Positions 1-7,541 of a stretch of 54,966 bases of DNA are shown in pieces; positions within the stretch are counted from its first letter, which is position 1, and the number at the start of each line of letters is the position of its first letter. A program made the translations under genes and the position numbers. Origin of the DNA: a virus. The notes below the pieces were generated by a model. It saw nothing but the letters and a program-made list of their open reading frames with translations, made no database searches and was not told the origin of the DNA. The stretch spans positions 1 through 54,966 of the IMG/VR virus record IMGVR_UViG_3300036782_000031. One strand, 5' to 3'.

Positions 1-574
1 GAGGGGAGACACCACCTCCGCAGAGGCTCTATACGCTCGGTGCCAACCCGAGCGAGGTGCTAACTTGCTTACTTGCCCTCGGCTCGTCCGCTATGTAGTT
101 AGTCAGAGGAGAAGGCTGACGGGCCACGACCTAATCGCCTGGCGCCAGCAAAAGAACGTCACCAGGCACACCGGCCTGAATCCCACGCGGGACCCTACGT
201 TGACGCACACTGGCGACCCGCCAGCCTTCGCTCTGTTTTGCCGAGTGCCGCTGCACTTCCCAACCCCTTAGCGGACTACGGGGCGAGCGGCTCCTTGAAC
301 ACCGCCCTTAGCATGATGACCTTGGTTCCGGCCTGCTCGGCTACCGCTATTCAGTTTTCCGGGGAGCCGCGCTCCCTCGGCCTTACAACTACAGTATACC
401 CTACGCACTGCAGTTTCGCTCCGACAGATCTAGGAAAACTTTCTGTAACTTTGCGTAGTATACTTGACTACGAAACTGGTAACTGGCCTGTATGCGATTG
501 CAGTGGTCTAGGGCGAGTGCAGGGTCCGATCAGGCGCAGTTACCTGTGCACTTTCTACGGACCATTCCGCCTGG
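1..574. other. gene-poor left edge
   Basis: I see no convincing protein-coding gene here; open frames on both strands lack a good ribosome site or protein-like composition. It holds one strong leftward promoter-like element (393-422), and that element has no gene ahead of it inside the window. Downstream of it, on minus, a 12-codon ORF (276-314) sits behind an AAGG about five bases upstream of its ATG. The stretch could be a leader, a small RNA or the junction to the next gene block. Confidence 0.5.
393..422 (-). promoter_or_regulatory. promoter, GTAGCG/TATACT family, orphan
   Basis: On minus, a -10 TATACT (393-398) lies 18 bases after GGAGCG (417-422). The AACTGCAG block typical of this promoter family follows the -35. 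An AAAGTT element sits 14 bases further upstream (437-442). It fires toward position 1, where no gene is visible. Confidence 0.55.
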
Positions 575-808
575 TCAACGAGCTGCGAGTGCAGTCGCTA
601 TCCAACCGGCTGACCAAACGAGCCAGCCAGCGTCGGCCGCCCAACGCTGGCTGACCCTGCGCGCCGCATGCTTCCGCTCGTGCTCCGTCACGGGTATGGT
701 CAGGCCCGGACGGACAAGCCGCAGCGCGCGTAGGTGTAGGTTGTGGCTGACGAGCTGATGCACCAGAGGCGCACCGAGCCCGATCAGCACACAGGCGGCC
801 ACCCACAT
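575..808 (-). CDS. small membrane protein, end of TraB-like cassette
   Basis: A 77-residue protein of unknown function. Two hydrophobic stretches are visible, residues 1-20 and about 58-75, separated by a basic segment rich in Arg and His. It therefore probably sits in the membrane with the basic loop in the cytoplasm. The ATG lies one base after the stop of the preceding membrane-protein gene, so it is probably the last gene of the DUF2637/FtsK cassette. Small membrane proteins commonly accompany TraB in actinomycete plasmids (spread proteins); that link is inference from context, not from similarity. Confidence 0.6.
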   Translation of the reverse strand: MWVAACVLIGLGAPLVHQLVSHNLHLRALRLVRPGLTIPVTEHERKHAARRVSQRWAADAGWLVWSAGWIATALAAR

Positions 809-809
809 G

Positions 810-1259
810 TCAGTGCTTCTTGGAAGCGAGGTTGCCGTCGGCCGTCCAGATCAGCTCCAGGTTGTCGTCGGCCAGCTGGTCGGCGTCCTGGGCGATGCCC
901 GCCTGGGCGCGGTCCTTGGGCTGGAACGCAGACACCGGGATGACCTGGGTCTCGTCCGCGTCCTGGACCGGCATCGGCTCGGTGTCGGTCGCCATCTGGA
1001 TCGCGTTGGCCTTGTGCTGCTTCCGGCTGGCCCAGGTGGCCCGCAGGATGCCCCGCGCGATGAACAGCACCAGCGCGGTACCGGCCGCGATGACGACAGC
1101 CCACATCGCGATCTTGAGAGCCTCGACGATGACGTTCCAGTACATGTAGAAGAAGACCGCGACGCAGACGATCGCCCCGGCCACGAACAGGGCAGGGCTG
1201 CACTGTGCCGTAGAGCACTGGCGCACCGCCCACTTCTGATAACGCTCCCACAGCTTCAT
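810..1259 (-). CDS. membrane protein, TraB-like cassette
   Basis: 149 residues with two likely transmembrane helices (about residues 24-42 and 50-72), then a hydrophilic, acidic tail that should lie in the cytoplasm. No catalytic motif is seen. Its ATG overlaps the stop of the FtsK-like gene as ATGA, so the two are translationally coupled. Position suggests a helper of the ATPase at the membrane, but the family is not recognised. Confidence 0.75.
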   Translation of the reverse strand: MKLWERYQKWAVRQCSTAQCSPALFVAGAIVCVAVFFYMYWNVIVEALKIAMWAVVIAAGTALVLFIARGILRATWASRKQHKANAIQMATDTEPMPVQDADETQVIPVSAFQPKDRAQAGIAQDADQLADDNLELIWTADGNLASKKH

Positions 1260-2938
1260 GCTGCAGCCCTACCTTTCCTGTTTTCGAGAGCGTAGTCGTG
1301 GAGGAACTGCGAGTCGTCGTAGAATCCCTGGACCCACGTCTGCTCTGAACCCTTAACCATACATATCCTACCTGGCCCGGTCTGGAATGACGGCGCAGGC
1401 GGACCGACGATCCTATCCCACTGTCCTTTCTTTGAGATCGACATGCCGAACACTCCGAAGGCAGCCTTCAGAGACTCACCACCGAGCGCTTTGTCGGTGA
1501 CGTCCTGGAACATCATCTCGCCTCGCATGTTGGCCTGCCGACCGAGCCGCAGGAGCGGCGCGATAGCCTCGCTCCAGATCGGCGGAGTGACCGGGCCACC
1601 GGTTGGCATCTTGAACCGCTTGTAGTAGGACTTCAGGTTGCCGCTGAGGTCGTTGCCCTCGTCCACCAGCACCCAGATGTCGTTGAAGTCCTCCGGCCGC
1701 TTCTGTCCGGTGCGGATGGCCGTGTAGCGCTTCCGGAGCATATCCTCCAGGATGTAGAACACATCCCAGATCTTGTCCATCTCGGACTCCGGGTTGTCGT
1801 AGACATGGACGCCAGGGATGCCACGCAGGTACTCGAAGCTGACCTGCTTCGTGTCGATGCAGTACAGGTCAGCCCACGGGTCGTTGTGGCAGATCTGGGC
1901 AGCCTTGACCAAGAAGCCAGTCGACTTGCCGGTGCCAGAGTCAGCCGCCCGCAGGTGCCACGGCGTATCGCCGTTGTGGCTGGTGACGTAGACGCTCTTG
2001 TCCTCCTGGACTCCGACCGCGTATTTGCCCCGAACCAGCCCTTCGATGTCCGTCAGGTAGTCCCGGAAAGTAGCGGCAGCCGGCAGCCCGCTTACAATCG
2101 GATGCCAGGTCAGCATGCGCGGGTTGGTGGTGGTGCTCCATCGGAAGCGCACCCGGCCGTCCGTGTGGGCCTCCAGCACCTCCTCCACCTGACCGCGCTG
2201 CTTGACCAGAGCCGGGTACCGATCCGGCAGCCGCAGCTCGCCGCGCTCTGGCGTGAGCCGCAGCCCGCGCTCGACCTCGGCCGGGCTCGCGCCCATCTGG
2301 TCAGCCAGCAGCGTAGCCAGCACGCCGACAGGCACCTCGGACTCCAGCTGGGGCTCCTCGGTGACGGTCAGCCTGGCCTTGTTCTCCACCGTCTGCTCGT
2401 CGTGGCTGAACACTGCCTTGGCCTTGCCGGTCATGCTGATGGCTGGCTTGCCGATCGGGTGCTTCCGGATGTGCCGACGCCGCGCCTTCCGGGTGAAGTG
2501 CACGACGAACAGGACCAGCGCGGCGCAGATCAGCCACACGATGGCGCGCAGGGTGTCAACCGGGTCGATGATGATGCCGCACCACGCCGTCAGCCAGGTA
2601 GCCACCAGAGCGTTGTTGCGGATGGCCCGCTGCCAGCGAGTGGTGGTGGTCCAGTAGACAGCCAAGCCCTCCGGCGTCGCGCGGGTCGTGTCGCCTGCAG
2701 TCTTCTTCAGCTTGGCCTCGTCGCCATAGGTGCGCTTCGGATCCAGGTGCAGCCCGGTGTGAACCTGGAACAACAGCCTGTGCATGCGACTTGGACGGCC
2801 AGGGTGGCGCCAGCCCGTGATGTCATGGGCGTAGCCGAACCCAACCGTCCACAAGGCCCAGAAGGCGTACAGGCCATAGATGACCACGAACACCACCCAG
2901 TCCTGCAGGTGGAGTGAACGCAGGAGGAGCCCGATCAT
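1256..2938 (-). CDS. FtsK/TraB-like DNA translocase
   Basis: 560 residues. Hydrophobic segments near residues 13-36 and 110-148 would anchor it in the membrane. A P-loop ATPase domain follows: Walker A DSGTGKST at 333-340, Walker B IWVLVDEGND at 421-430, and an arginine-containing RLGRQANM segment at 464-471 that corresponds to the conserved region after Walker B in FtsK/SpoIIIE proteins. Proteins of this class pump double-stranded DNA through a membrane pore or septum; TraB of Streptomyces plasmids does this in conjugation. The C-terminal gamma domain of host FtsK is not evident. Starts with ATG overlapping the DUF2637-like gene as ATGA. Whether it serves conjugation-like transfer, chromosome handling or packaging cannot be told from sequence. 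Confidence 0.88.
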   Translation of the reverse strand: MIGLLLRSLHLQDWVVFVVIYGLYAFWALWTVGFGYAHDITGWRHPGRPSRMHRLLFQVHTGLHLDPKRTYGDEAKLKKTAGDTTRATPEGLAVYWTTTTRWQRAIRNNALVATWLTAWCGIIIDPVDTLRAIVWLICAALVLFVVHFTRKARRRHIRKHPIGKPAISMTGKAKAVFSHDEQTVENKARLTVTEEPQLESEVPVGVLATLLADQMGASPAEVERGLRLTPERGELRLPDRYPALVKQRGQVEEVLEAHTDGRVRFRWSTTTNPRMLTWHPIVSGLPAAATFRDYLTDIEGLVRGKYAVGVQEDKSVYVTSHNGDTPWHLRAADSGTGKSTGFLVKAAQICHNDPWADLYCIDTKQVSFEYLRGIPGVHVYDNPESEMDKIWDVFYILEDMLRKRYTAIRTGQKRPEDFNDIWVLVDEGNDLSGNLKSYYKRFKMPTGGPVTPPIWSEAIAPLLRLGRQANMRGEMMFQDVTDKALGGESLKAAFGVFGMSISKKGQWDRIVGPPAPSFQTGPGRICMVKGSEQTWVQGFYDDSQFLHDYALENRKGRAAA

Positions 2939-3915
2939 AACTCGCCAGTGCCTTCCTGCTGCGCCTCGTCCGGGTGCGCCGCGTCGTAGATGTCCTTGTA
3001 CTTCTGGCTGAGCGCACCCCGGTCAGACACCGGATGGCCGTGCAGCCGCAGCCAGTCTCGCTTGTGCCGGTCGGGCGCGTGGGCGGAGCGACGCCGGGCC
3101 AGCTCGTCCTTCGTTCCTTCGTTCCCGGGCTGGGGAAGGACGGGAGGAACGTCGGGAGGAACGACCGTGGCCTGCTCGGAAGGAACGACGACCTCGGCGC
3201 TGGGAACGACGGGCTCTTGCGCCGCAGCGGATGGCGCAGCCGTGGGGTCTGGCCCTAGGGCTGGCTTGGCGGCCGGGATCGTTCGTTCCGGTCGTTCCAG
3301 GAGTGCGGGCTTCGTTCTGGCGGGCTGGGCGATCGTTTCGCCGAGACGACCAGCAAATGCGTCGGAAAGAGCGCGAGTGCGGGAACGAAGGACGCCCCGC
3401 AGCAACTTCGTGGTCTCGCCCGGGAAAAACACCCAGGAAAGGCGGCCGAAGGAAGGCAGAGCGGCCGGGTAGATGAAGCCAGCCCGCGCCAGCGCACGAC
3501 GCCTGATCCAGCGGGTCTGGAACTCAAACACCACCATCGCCAGGATCGGCAGAGACGACCACAGCGGGATAGCAGCCCGGCTCTCGTGCCCGAGGATGAC
3601 GTGCAGTGCCTGCAGGTAGGCAGACAGGATGGCGATGATGCGGACTGCCATCCGCGGACCTCCACCGCTCATGCCCTCTTCTGCGTACTTGAGCGTCAGC
3701 CCGGCCATGATGAGTGCAGAGCCGTCGAAGACGGTGCTCATGCCGATCGCGAAGATAGGCGGCACACCAAGCTTGCGTGCAACGTAGAACAGCGAGTAGC
3801 CACTGATGGCCAGGATGACGCTCAGGACGATCACCCAGAGCACGCTGTCCCAGACCGTGACTGCGGCCTTGCGGACCCTTTTGCCGATCGGAGCATCGGC
3901 GTTACCCTTGCTCAT
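2935..3915 (-). CDS. DUF2637-like membrane protein
   Basis: 326 residues. The N-terminal half has about four hydrophobic helices (roughly residues 20-46, 50-76, 90-112 and 115-135), then RRRALARAGF. The C-terminal half is a long Pro/Ala-rich linker followed by a basic, helical tail. The arrangement is what I recall of DUF2637/SpdB-type proteins encoded beside traB in actinomycete plasmids and integrative elements. An AGAAGG ribosome site precedes the ATG, and it is the first gene of a four-gene coupled cassette. Likely a membrane partner of the FtsK-like ATPase; the basic tail could touch DNA or RNA (inference). Confidence 0.75.
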   Translation of the reverse strand: MSKGNADAPIGKRVRKAAVTVWDSVLWVIVLSVILAISGYSLFYVARKLGVPPIFAIGMSTVFDGSALIMAGLTLKYAEEGMSGGGPRMAVRIIAILSAYLQALHVILGHESRAAIPLWSSLPILAMVVFEFQTRWIRRRALARAGFIYPAALPSFGRLSWVFFPGETTKLLRGVLRSRTRALSDAFAGRLGETIAQPARTKPALLERPERTIPAAKPALGPDPTAAPSAAAQEPVVPSAEVVVPSEQATVVPPDVPPVLPQPGNEGTKDELARRRSAHAPDRHKRDWLRLHGHPVSDRGALSQKYKDIYDAAHPDEAQQEGTGEL

Positions 3916-4050
3916 GCGCTCACCTTCTTCCGGTAGGTGTTGCTGCTAGGTCCCGGTCTGTTCCGCCAGATACAGGCCGGGGCCGATATTGATCTTAAGG
4001 ATAGGCGTCCGCAGCCGTCCTGGCTACACGGCGTGGTCAGGAGCCCAGCG

Positions 4051-4063
4051 TATCCTTAGCTAC
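4051..4063 (+). promoter_or_regulatory. leaderless promoter for nuclease gene
   Basis: TATCCT (4051-4056) ends seven bases before the ATG at 4064, so transcription should begin at or next to the start codon. No Shine-Dalgarno is present between them, which fits a leaderless message, common in actinobacteria. Confidence 0.45.
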
Positions 4064-4630
4064 ATGATTAAAGCAATACAGACCCACTATGCTGGGTATT
4101 GGTTCCGCTCGCGCCTGGAGGCGCGGTGGGCGGTCTTCTTTGACACCACTGGCATTGAATGGCGCTACGAGCCAGAGGGTCTGGTTGTCGACACCCCGGA
4201 AGGCAGGATTCACTACCTGCCGGACTTTCTGCTCCCGAATCAGTGGGGCGAGGCCAAGGGCTATCTGCAGGACGCGAGCGTCGAGCGGGTCTGCTCTCTT
4301 GCGGCCGGGATGACCCGGTGCGAGGACAAGGACAGCATGGACCTTGTGATCCTGGGCGACATCCCCCGGCCGAACTCAGACCTGTGGCCGGTCCAGCTCC
4401 ACTACCATCGCGGCAAGCTGTGGGGCGTGGCCTGGGATCCTACTGAGGCTGGCTGCCCGATGGGTCGCCCCCATGTGCGTGTCGTCCCCGACGCCTTGAA
4501 CGCCGAGAGGCTGACGGAAGGATTCCCGTTCGGAGCGCCACCGCGTTGGGCTGTTGAGGGTTTGGACGCGGCTCGGCAGGCACGATTCGAGTTCGGCGAA
4601 TCGGGTCGGCCATCAGAGCGTGCGCGATAG
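4064..4630 (+). CDS. PD-(D/E)XK nuclease-like protein
   Basis: 188 residues. The N-terminal segment FRSRLEARWAVFFD (about residues 13-26) is followed by YLPDFLL and then WGEAKGY. The E...PDF...ExK order matches the PD-(D/E)XK nuclease fold, in which these acidic and lysine residues hold metal. Start chosen at the internal ATG (4064) because the conserved block begins right after it and a -10-like TATCCT lies seven bases upstream. Small phage nucleases of this kind may act in recombination, host DNA degradation or defence; the substrate is unknown. The 3-prime part overlaps, head to head, the end of a minus-strand gene. Confidence 0.78.
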   Translation: MIKAIQTHYAGYWFRSRLEARWAVFFDTTGIEWRYEPEGLVVDTPEGRIHYLPDFLLPNQWGEAKGYLQDASVERVCSLAAGMTRCEDKDSMDLVILGDIPRPNSDLWPVQLHYHRGKLWGVAWDPTEAGCPMGRPHVRVVPDALNAERLTEGFPFGAPPRWAVEGLDAARQARFEFGESGRPSERAR

Positions 4631-4754
4631 CCACCAGCGCCAGGTCCGCGATCGTGCGCGGCTGCTCGGGGTCGTTGAGCATGTCGTCGATCAGCAGCAG
4701 CATCCGCTCGCCTTCGTCCAGGTGATCCTGCTCGTCGAAGTAGTTAGCTCTCAT
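4440..4754 (-). CDS. small hypothetical protein
   Basis: 104 residues. The first half is acidic and helical, with LLLIDDMLNDPEQP followed by an Ala/Leu-rich helix, and looks like a genuine folded segment. The second half (from about residue 55) is low-complexity Arg/Pro and lies antisense to the nuclease gene, so the frame may simply run on past a diverged end. It overlaps the upstream gene by 11 bases. No family recognised. Confidence 0.5.
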   Translation of the reverse strand: MRANYFDEQDHLDEGERMLLLIDDMLNDPEQPRTIADLALVAIAHALMADPIRRTRIVPAEPRPNPQQPNAVALRTGILPSASRRSRRRGRHAHGGDPSGSQPQ

Positions 4755-4983
4755 CGCGGTGCCGCCGTTCGCTCTCGCGGGAGCCGCGCCGCGCTTCCAG
4801 CTCGTCCTCGTCCAGGAACCGGCGCTCGTCGCTGTCGGCGTACTTGTCCTGCTCGGAGGCGACCGCGCTGCCTCGCTCGGCGTAGTAAGCTGTCATTCTG
4901 CGCCCGGTGCTGAGCCGGAAGTAGACCATCAGCCCGGCAATGATGGCGATGGCCAGCCCGCCCACGATCAGATCGGACGTCAT
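4744..4983 (-). CDS. small single-pass membrane protein
   Basis: 79 residues. One transmembrane helix near the N-terminus (about residues 5-22, rich in Ile, Ala and Gly) is followed by a strongly charged cytoplasmic tail full of Asp, Glu and Arg. The ATG overlaps the stop of the 48-residue gene as ATGA. Function unknown; part of a coupled run of tiny membrane proteins. Confidence 0.7.
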   Translation of the reverse strand: MTSDLIVGGLAIAIIAGLMVYFRLSTGRRMTAYYAERGSAVASEQDKYADSDERRFLDEDELEARRGSRESERRHRDES

Positions 4984-5126
4984 GACTGCAGCTCCTTGGC
5001 TCGCAGGGACATGATGTAGGCCAGGACCTGGATGACGTCGCAGGCCATGTTGAGCAGGAACAGGATGACGGCCAGGTGCTGGAGCAGACGGATCGTGTTC
5101 AGCATCGCCTCGTAGAAGAGCGTCAT
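4980..5126 (-). CDS. 48-residue membrane peptide
   Basis: A short gene coupled at both ends: its ATG overlaps the previous stop (ATGA at 5123-5126) and its stop overlaps the next ATG (ATGA at 4980-4983). The product begins MTLFYEAMLNTIRLL and has one hydrophobic helix of about 25 residues over its middle. The double coupling and the hydrophobic core make it credible despite its length. Function unknown. Confidence 0.65.
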   Translation of the reverse strand: MTLFYEAMLNTIRLLQHLAVILFLLNMACDVIQVLAYIMSLRAKELQS

Positions 5127-5380
5127 GCCGTCGCCTCCCGGTCGATGCGGAGGCCGAGGCCATCTCGGACGATGTTGCGGATGACCAGGAGCAGCCCGGT
5201 CAGGAGCGCCAGGATGATGGTGACGCTGACGATGAGCATCATGCTGATGCTGACCTGGGTGGTGCCGATGGTCGCGGTGACGTGGAGCTGAAGGATGTAG
5301 AACAGGAACGCCAGCGCGGCGATCGTGATCAGCACGGGGTGACGGTTGTTCCGGCGGCTCTTGCGGTTTCTGCGGTTCAT
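5123..5380 (-). CDS. small two-pass membrane protein
   Basis: 85 residues. A very basic N-terminus (MNRRNRKSRRNNRH) is followed by two hydrophobic helices, about residues 17-35 and 46-66. First gene of a coupled minus-strand set of small membrane proteins (this one, then 48, 79 and 104 residues). The ribosome site GGAAGGCGAG precedes the ATG, and a family promoter lies 34-63 bases upstream. Function unknown; the size and topology would also suit a holin-like or superinfection-exclusion protein. Confidence 0.7.
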   Translation of the reverse strand: MNRRNRKSRRNNRHPVLITIAALAFLFYILQLHVTATIGTTQVSISMMLIVSVTIILALLTGLLLVIRNIVRDGLGLRIDREATA

Positions 5381-5413
5381 GATCTCGCCTTCCGTTGTTC
5401 TCGCCTTAGGTAC

Positions 5414-5443
5414 AGCTTACGCGGTGGGCTGCAGTTTCGCTAC
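5414..5443 (-). promoter_or_regulatory. promoter, GTAGCG family
   Basis: Minus strand GTAGCG (5438-5443), an 18-base spacer carrying AACTGCAG, then TAAGCT (5414-5419). It drives the small membrane-protein run starting at 5380. Confidence 0.6.
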
Positions 5444-5498
5444 CCTTTTGTGGAGAAAGTTTGGTGGGCAGGAGGCGGGTTGGCCCCCTGCCCGGCTC

Positions 5499-5708
5499 TT
5501 AGGCGGCTGGCGTTCCGGTGAACCAGCCTTCGCGAGTGATGCGCCGCATGAACGGGTCGTCCAGGCTGTCGGAGTCCAGGACGATGCCGATGGCCTCCAT
5601 GGCCTCGTCGGCGGAGCTGAGGTGCTTGTCGCCCTCGTCGTCGTTGTTGGCGTCCAGCTGGGTGTTGACGATCTGCCGGATCATCACCATGCGCTCTTCG
5701 TCAGTCAT
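5499..5708 (-). CDS. small acidic hypothetical protein
   Basis: 69 residues, acidic, soluble, beginning MTDEERMVMIRQ. The start at 5708 is preferred over an in-frame ATG six bases upstream because it overlaps the previous gene stop as ATGA and lies six bases from a GAGGA ribosome site. No family recognised; probably one of the early host-modifying small proteins of this block. Confidence 0.65.
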   Translation of the reverse strand: MTDEERMVMIRQIVNTQLDANNDDEGDKHLSSADEAMEAIGIVLDSDSLDDPFMRRITREGWFTGTPAA

Positions 5709-5869
5709 GCCCATTCCTCAATCGTCTCTCGCGGGTCGATGTCGCTGCAGTTGCCGGCCCGGTCCATGCACCAGGTGGTCCACATCGCGGCCTGGAACTC
5801 AGTCACGCTGCTGTCGCTGATGGTCCGGACCTCTTTGCGGGTCGGGGTGATGCTCGCCTTCGTGCTCAT
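5705..5869 (-). CDS. 54-residue hypothetical protein
   Basis: A short gene beginning MSTKASITPTRKEVRT and ending in ETIEEWA, coupled to the next gene by ATGA. It has no upstream ribosome site: a -10 box (TAGACT, 5876-5881) ends only six bases before the ATG, so the message should be leaderless. Function unknown. Confidence 0.6.
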   Translation of the reverse strand: MSTKASITPTRKEVRTISDSSVTEFQAAMWTTWCMDRAGNCSDIDPRETIEEWA

Positions 5870-5875
5870 ACCTAC

Positions 5876-5905
5876 AGTCTACGCTAGCAGACTGCAGTTC
5901 GCTAC
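5876..5905 (-). promoter_or_regulatory. promoter, GTAGCG family, leaderless output
   Basis: GTAGCG (5900-5905), an 18-base spacer with AACTGCAG, then TAGACT (5876-5881). The TAG inside the -35 is also the stop codon of the upstream gene, so promoter and gene end are interlocked. Confidence 0.65.
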
Positions 5906-6090
5906 CCCTTCTGGCGCTCTTTCTCCATGTCGGCTAGGCGAGCCGCGTGGATCCACATCGCCTGGGTCCTGCCCTGGGTGTACTGCCACTCGGTGGGCAC
6001 CCGCGCGCCGTTGGTCCTGATGGCCTGGATCTGACGAAAGACGCCGTAGGCTTCCTCGGCGTCCTTCATCAGCTCGCTGATCTCCTTCAC
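5902..6090 (-). CDS. 62-residue hypothetical protein
   Basis: Small, charged, mostly helical (MKEISELMKDAEEAYG at the start, a Lys/Glu/Arg-rich end). Its ATG overlaps the stop of the DUF2786-like gene as ATGA. Its stop lies inside the next promoter. No family recognised. Confidence 0.65.
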   Translation of the reverse strand: MKEISELMKDAEEAYGVFRQIQAIRTNGARVPTEWQYTQGRTQAMWIHAARLADMEKERQKG

Positions 6091-7112
6091 CCGATCTGCC
6101 GCTTCTCAGCAGTCCCGACGTTGCCGCCCAGGTCGGCGGAGTTGGCCTGCCGGACACCGGCGCTGTAGCCAGCGTCGCTGAACGCCTGCTCCCGGAACCG
6201 CATCGCCGGGTGGGCGCGGCAGTGGCCGCTCTTGGCCTTCTTGCAGTTCGGGCACTCCGGCACGTCCTCGGCCTCCTTGAACATGTCCGGGTTCTGCTCC
6301 TTGAAGAAGGCGTTGAGGTCGTTGGCCGCATTCGCCAGCACCAGCTCGGCTCCGGTGCCAGCCTCGCGGCCGGACTCCAGCTTGGACAGCCGACCGCGCA
6401 TCCTGGCGACGTAGCCTTGCGCCGCGCTGCGACGGAACGTCTCGCTGGCGCTCGCCGGGATGGACAGCACCTTCTCGCCTCGCGCCTTACAGGCGCGCTG
6501 GCAGGCTCGCTTGTAGTGGGAGCCAACAGTCCAGTTGGACTTGCGCTCGCCCAGCTTGGCGTTGACGTACATGACGGGCTGGGTGTCCTCGGGCTGGATG
6601 TCCCTGGCCTTCTTCCAGCCGTACTCGCCTGCGATCTCTAGCCAGTTCAGGCCAGCCTTGTGCAGCTCGTAGGCGTTGTCCTCCAGCGACCTGGCCGGGT
6701 CGACCTTGGGACGCAGCGCGCCGATCATGTGGAGCCGGAGGGTGGTGTACAGAACCTCGAAGTACCGCAGGTCCGACTCGAAGCCGTAGACCGTGCTGCG
6801 GTACCCGGCCTCGTTCGTCCACTTGGTGTACTGCCGAATCTTGCAGCGGCAGGTCCGAGCGCAGCTCGCGGCCAGCTGGGCCACGTAGCCAACCAGGTCG
6901 TAGTCGGGGGTCAGGTCGATGTCGATGATACCAGGCTTGGCGCGCTGCGGGGCCGGACGGCTGGCGTCCAGCTCGGCCTGCTCGATCGCGTACTTCAGCA
7001 TCAGGCTGTCAGCCATCTGCCGCGCCGCGTTGGCCTCTTCCACGCCGGTGCCTGGGTGCTCGGCGATCGCGACCAGCTTACGGACGCGCTCCAGAACGGT
7101 GTTCAGTTCCAC
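6087..7112 (-). CDS. DUF2786-domain protein
   Basis: 341 residues. The first 45 residues (LERVRKLVAIAEHPGT, then EEANAARQMADSLMLKY) match the helical DUF2786 motif found in many actinobacteria and their phages. The middle contains several Cys, including CARTCRCK near 85-92, and a late CPNCKKAKSGHC segment that could bind zinc. GTG start with AGAGG five bases upstream and the block-wide GAAGGCGAG leader. DUF2786 has no established activity that I know of. The zinc-like Cys clusters suggest nucleic-acid contact, but this is inference. Confidence 0.8.
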   Translation of the reverse strand: MELNTVLERVRKLVAIAEHPGTGVEEANAARQMADSLMLKYAIEQAELDASRPAPQRAKPGIIDIDLTPDYDLVGYVAQLAASCARTCRCKIRQYTKWTNEAGYRSTVYGFESDLRYFEVLYTTLRLHMIGALRPKVDPARSLEDNAYELHKAGLNWLEIAGEYGWKKARDIQPEDTQPVMYVNAKLGERKSNWTVGSHYKRACQRACKARGEKVLSIPASASETFRRSAAQGYVARMRGRLSKLESGREAGTGAELVLANAANDLNAFFKEQNPDMFKEAEDVPECPNCKKAKSGHCRAHPAMRFREQAFSDAGYSAGVRQANSADLGGNVGTAEKRQIG

Positions 7113-7156
7113 TTTTGCCTCTCGCCTTCGGGTCTCTTGCTCTCTGCCTTACGTAG

Positions 7157-7187
7157 GGTATAACCCCGGCCGGACTGGTAACCATAC
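7157..7187 (-). promoter_or_regulatory. promoter with inverted repeat, GTATGG class
   Basis: GTATGG (7182-7187), a 19-base spacer, TATACC (7157-7162). Ten-base arms CCCCGGCCGG and CCGGCCGGGG flank and hold the -35 in the loop. AAAGTT lies 11 bases upstream (7199-7204). Drives the DUF2786-like gene. Confidence 0.65.
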
Positions 7188-7205
7188 CCGGCCGGGGCAA
7201 CTTTC

Positions 7206-7469
7206 TTACAGCTTGGCGTTCACCGAGTCGCCCGGCTTGCGGATCGGGCCGACCACGAGAAGGTCAGCCACGTCGCACCAGAACTGGACGGTGGCGTCCT
7301 CTTGGTCGGTCGCGACGCCGTTCACGGTCACGACCTCGTCGATGAACTGGAGGACCAGCGCACCCGGTCGGGCAATCCGCTCGACCAGGATGGTCAGCTT
7401 GCCGATCTCGTCCTGGTCAATCAGCGTCAGCTTCATGGCCTCGGATCGGACCCAGCTCGTGTCAGTCAT
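7206..7469 (-). CDS. hypothetical protein
   Basis: 87 residues beginning MTDTSWVRSEAMKL, with an alternating beta-type pattern (VLQFIDEVVTVNGV, VQFWCDVADLLVV). ATG chosen behind GGAAGGCGAG. Sits alone between two promoters, so it is probably its own transcription unit. Function unknown. Confidence 0.7.
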   Translation of the reverse strand: MTDTSWVRSEAMKLTLIDQDEIGKLTILVERIARPGALVLQFIDEVVTVNGVATDQEDATVQFWCDVADLLVVGPIRKPGDSVNAKL

Positions 7470-7500
7470 TTCTCGCCTTCCTGTTGACTGCCTTACGTCT

Positions 7501-7530
7501 AGTATAACGCCAGCTGACTGCAGACCATAC
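7501..7530 (-). promoter_or_regulatory. promoter, GTATGG class
   Basis: GTATGG (7525-7530), 18-base spacer with CTGCAG, TATACT (7501-7506), then ACGTAAGG as at its sister promoters. Drives the 87-residue gene. Confidence 0.65.
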
Positions 7531-7541
7531 CGCAAAAGTGC

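Noticed and set aside
238-758. Several plus-strand frames at the left edge
   Set aside because: Low-complexity composition and no ribosome sites; partly antisense to the 77-residue membrane protein, which is coupled to a clear cassette.
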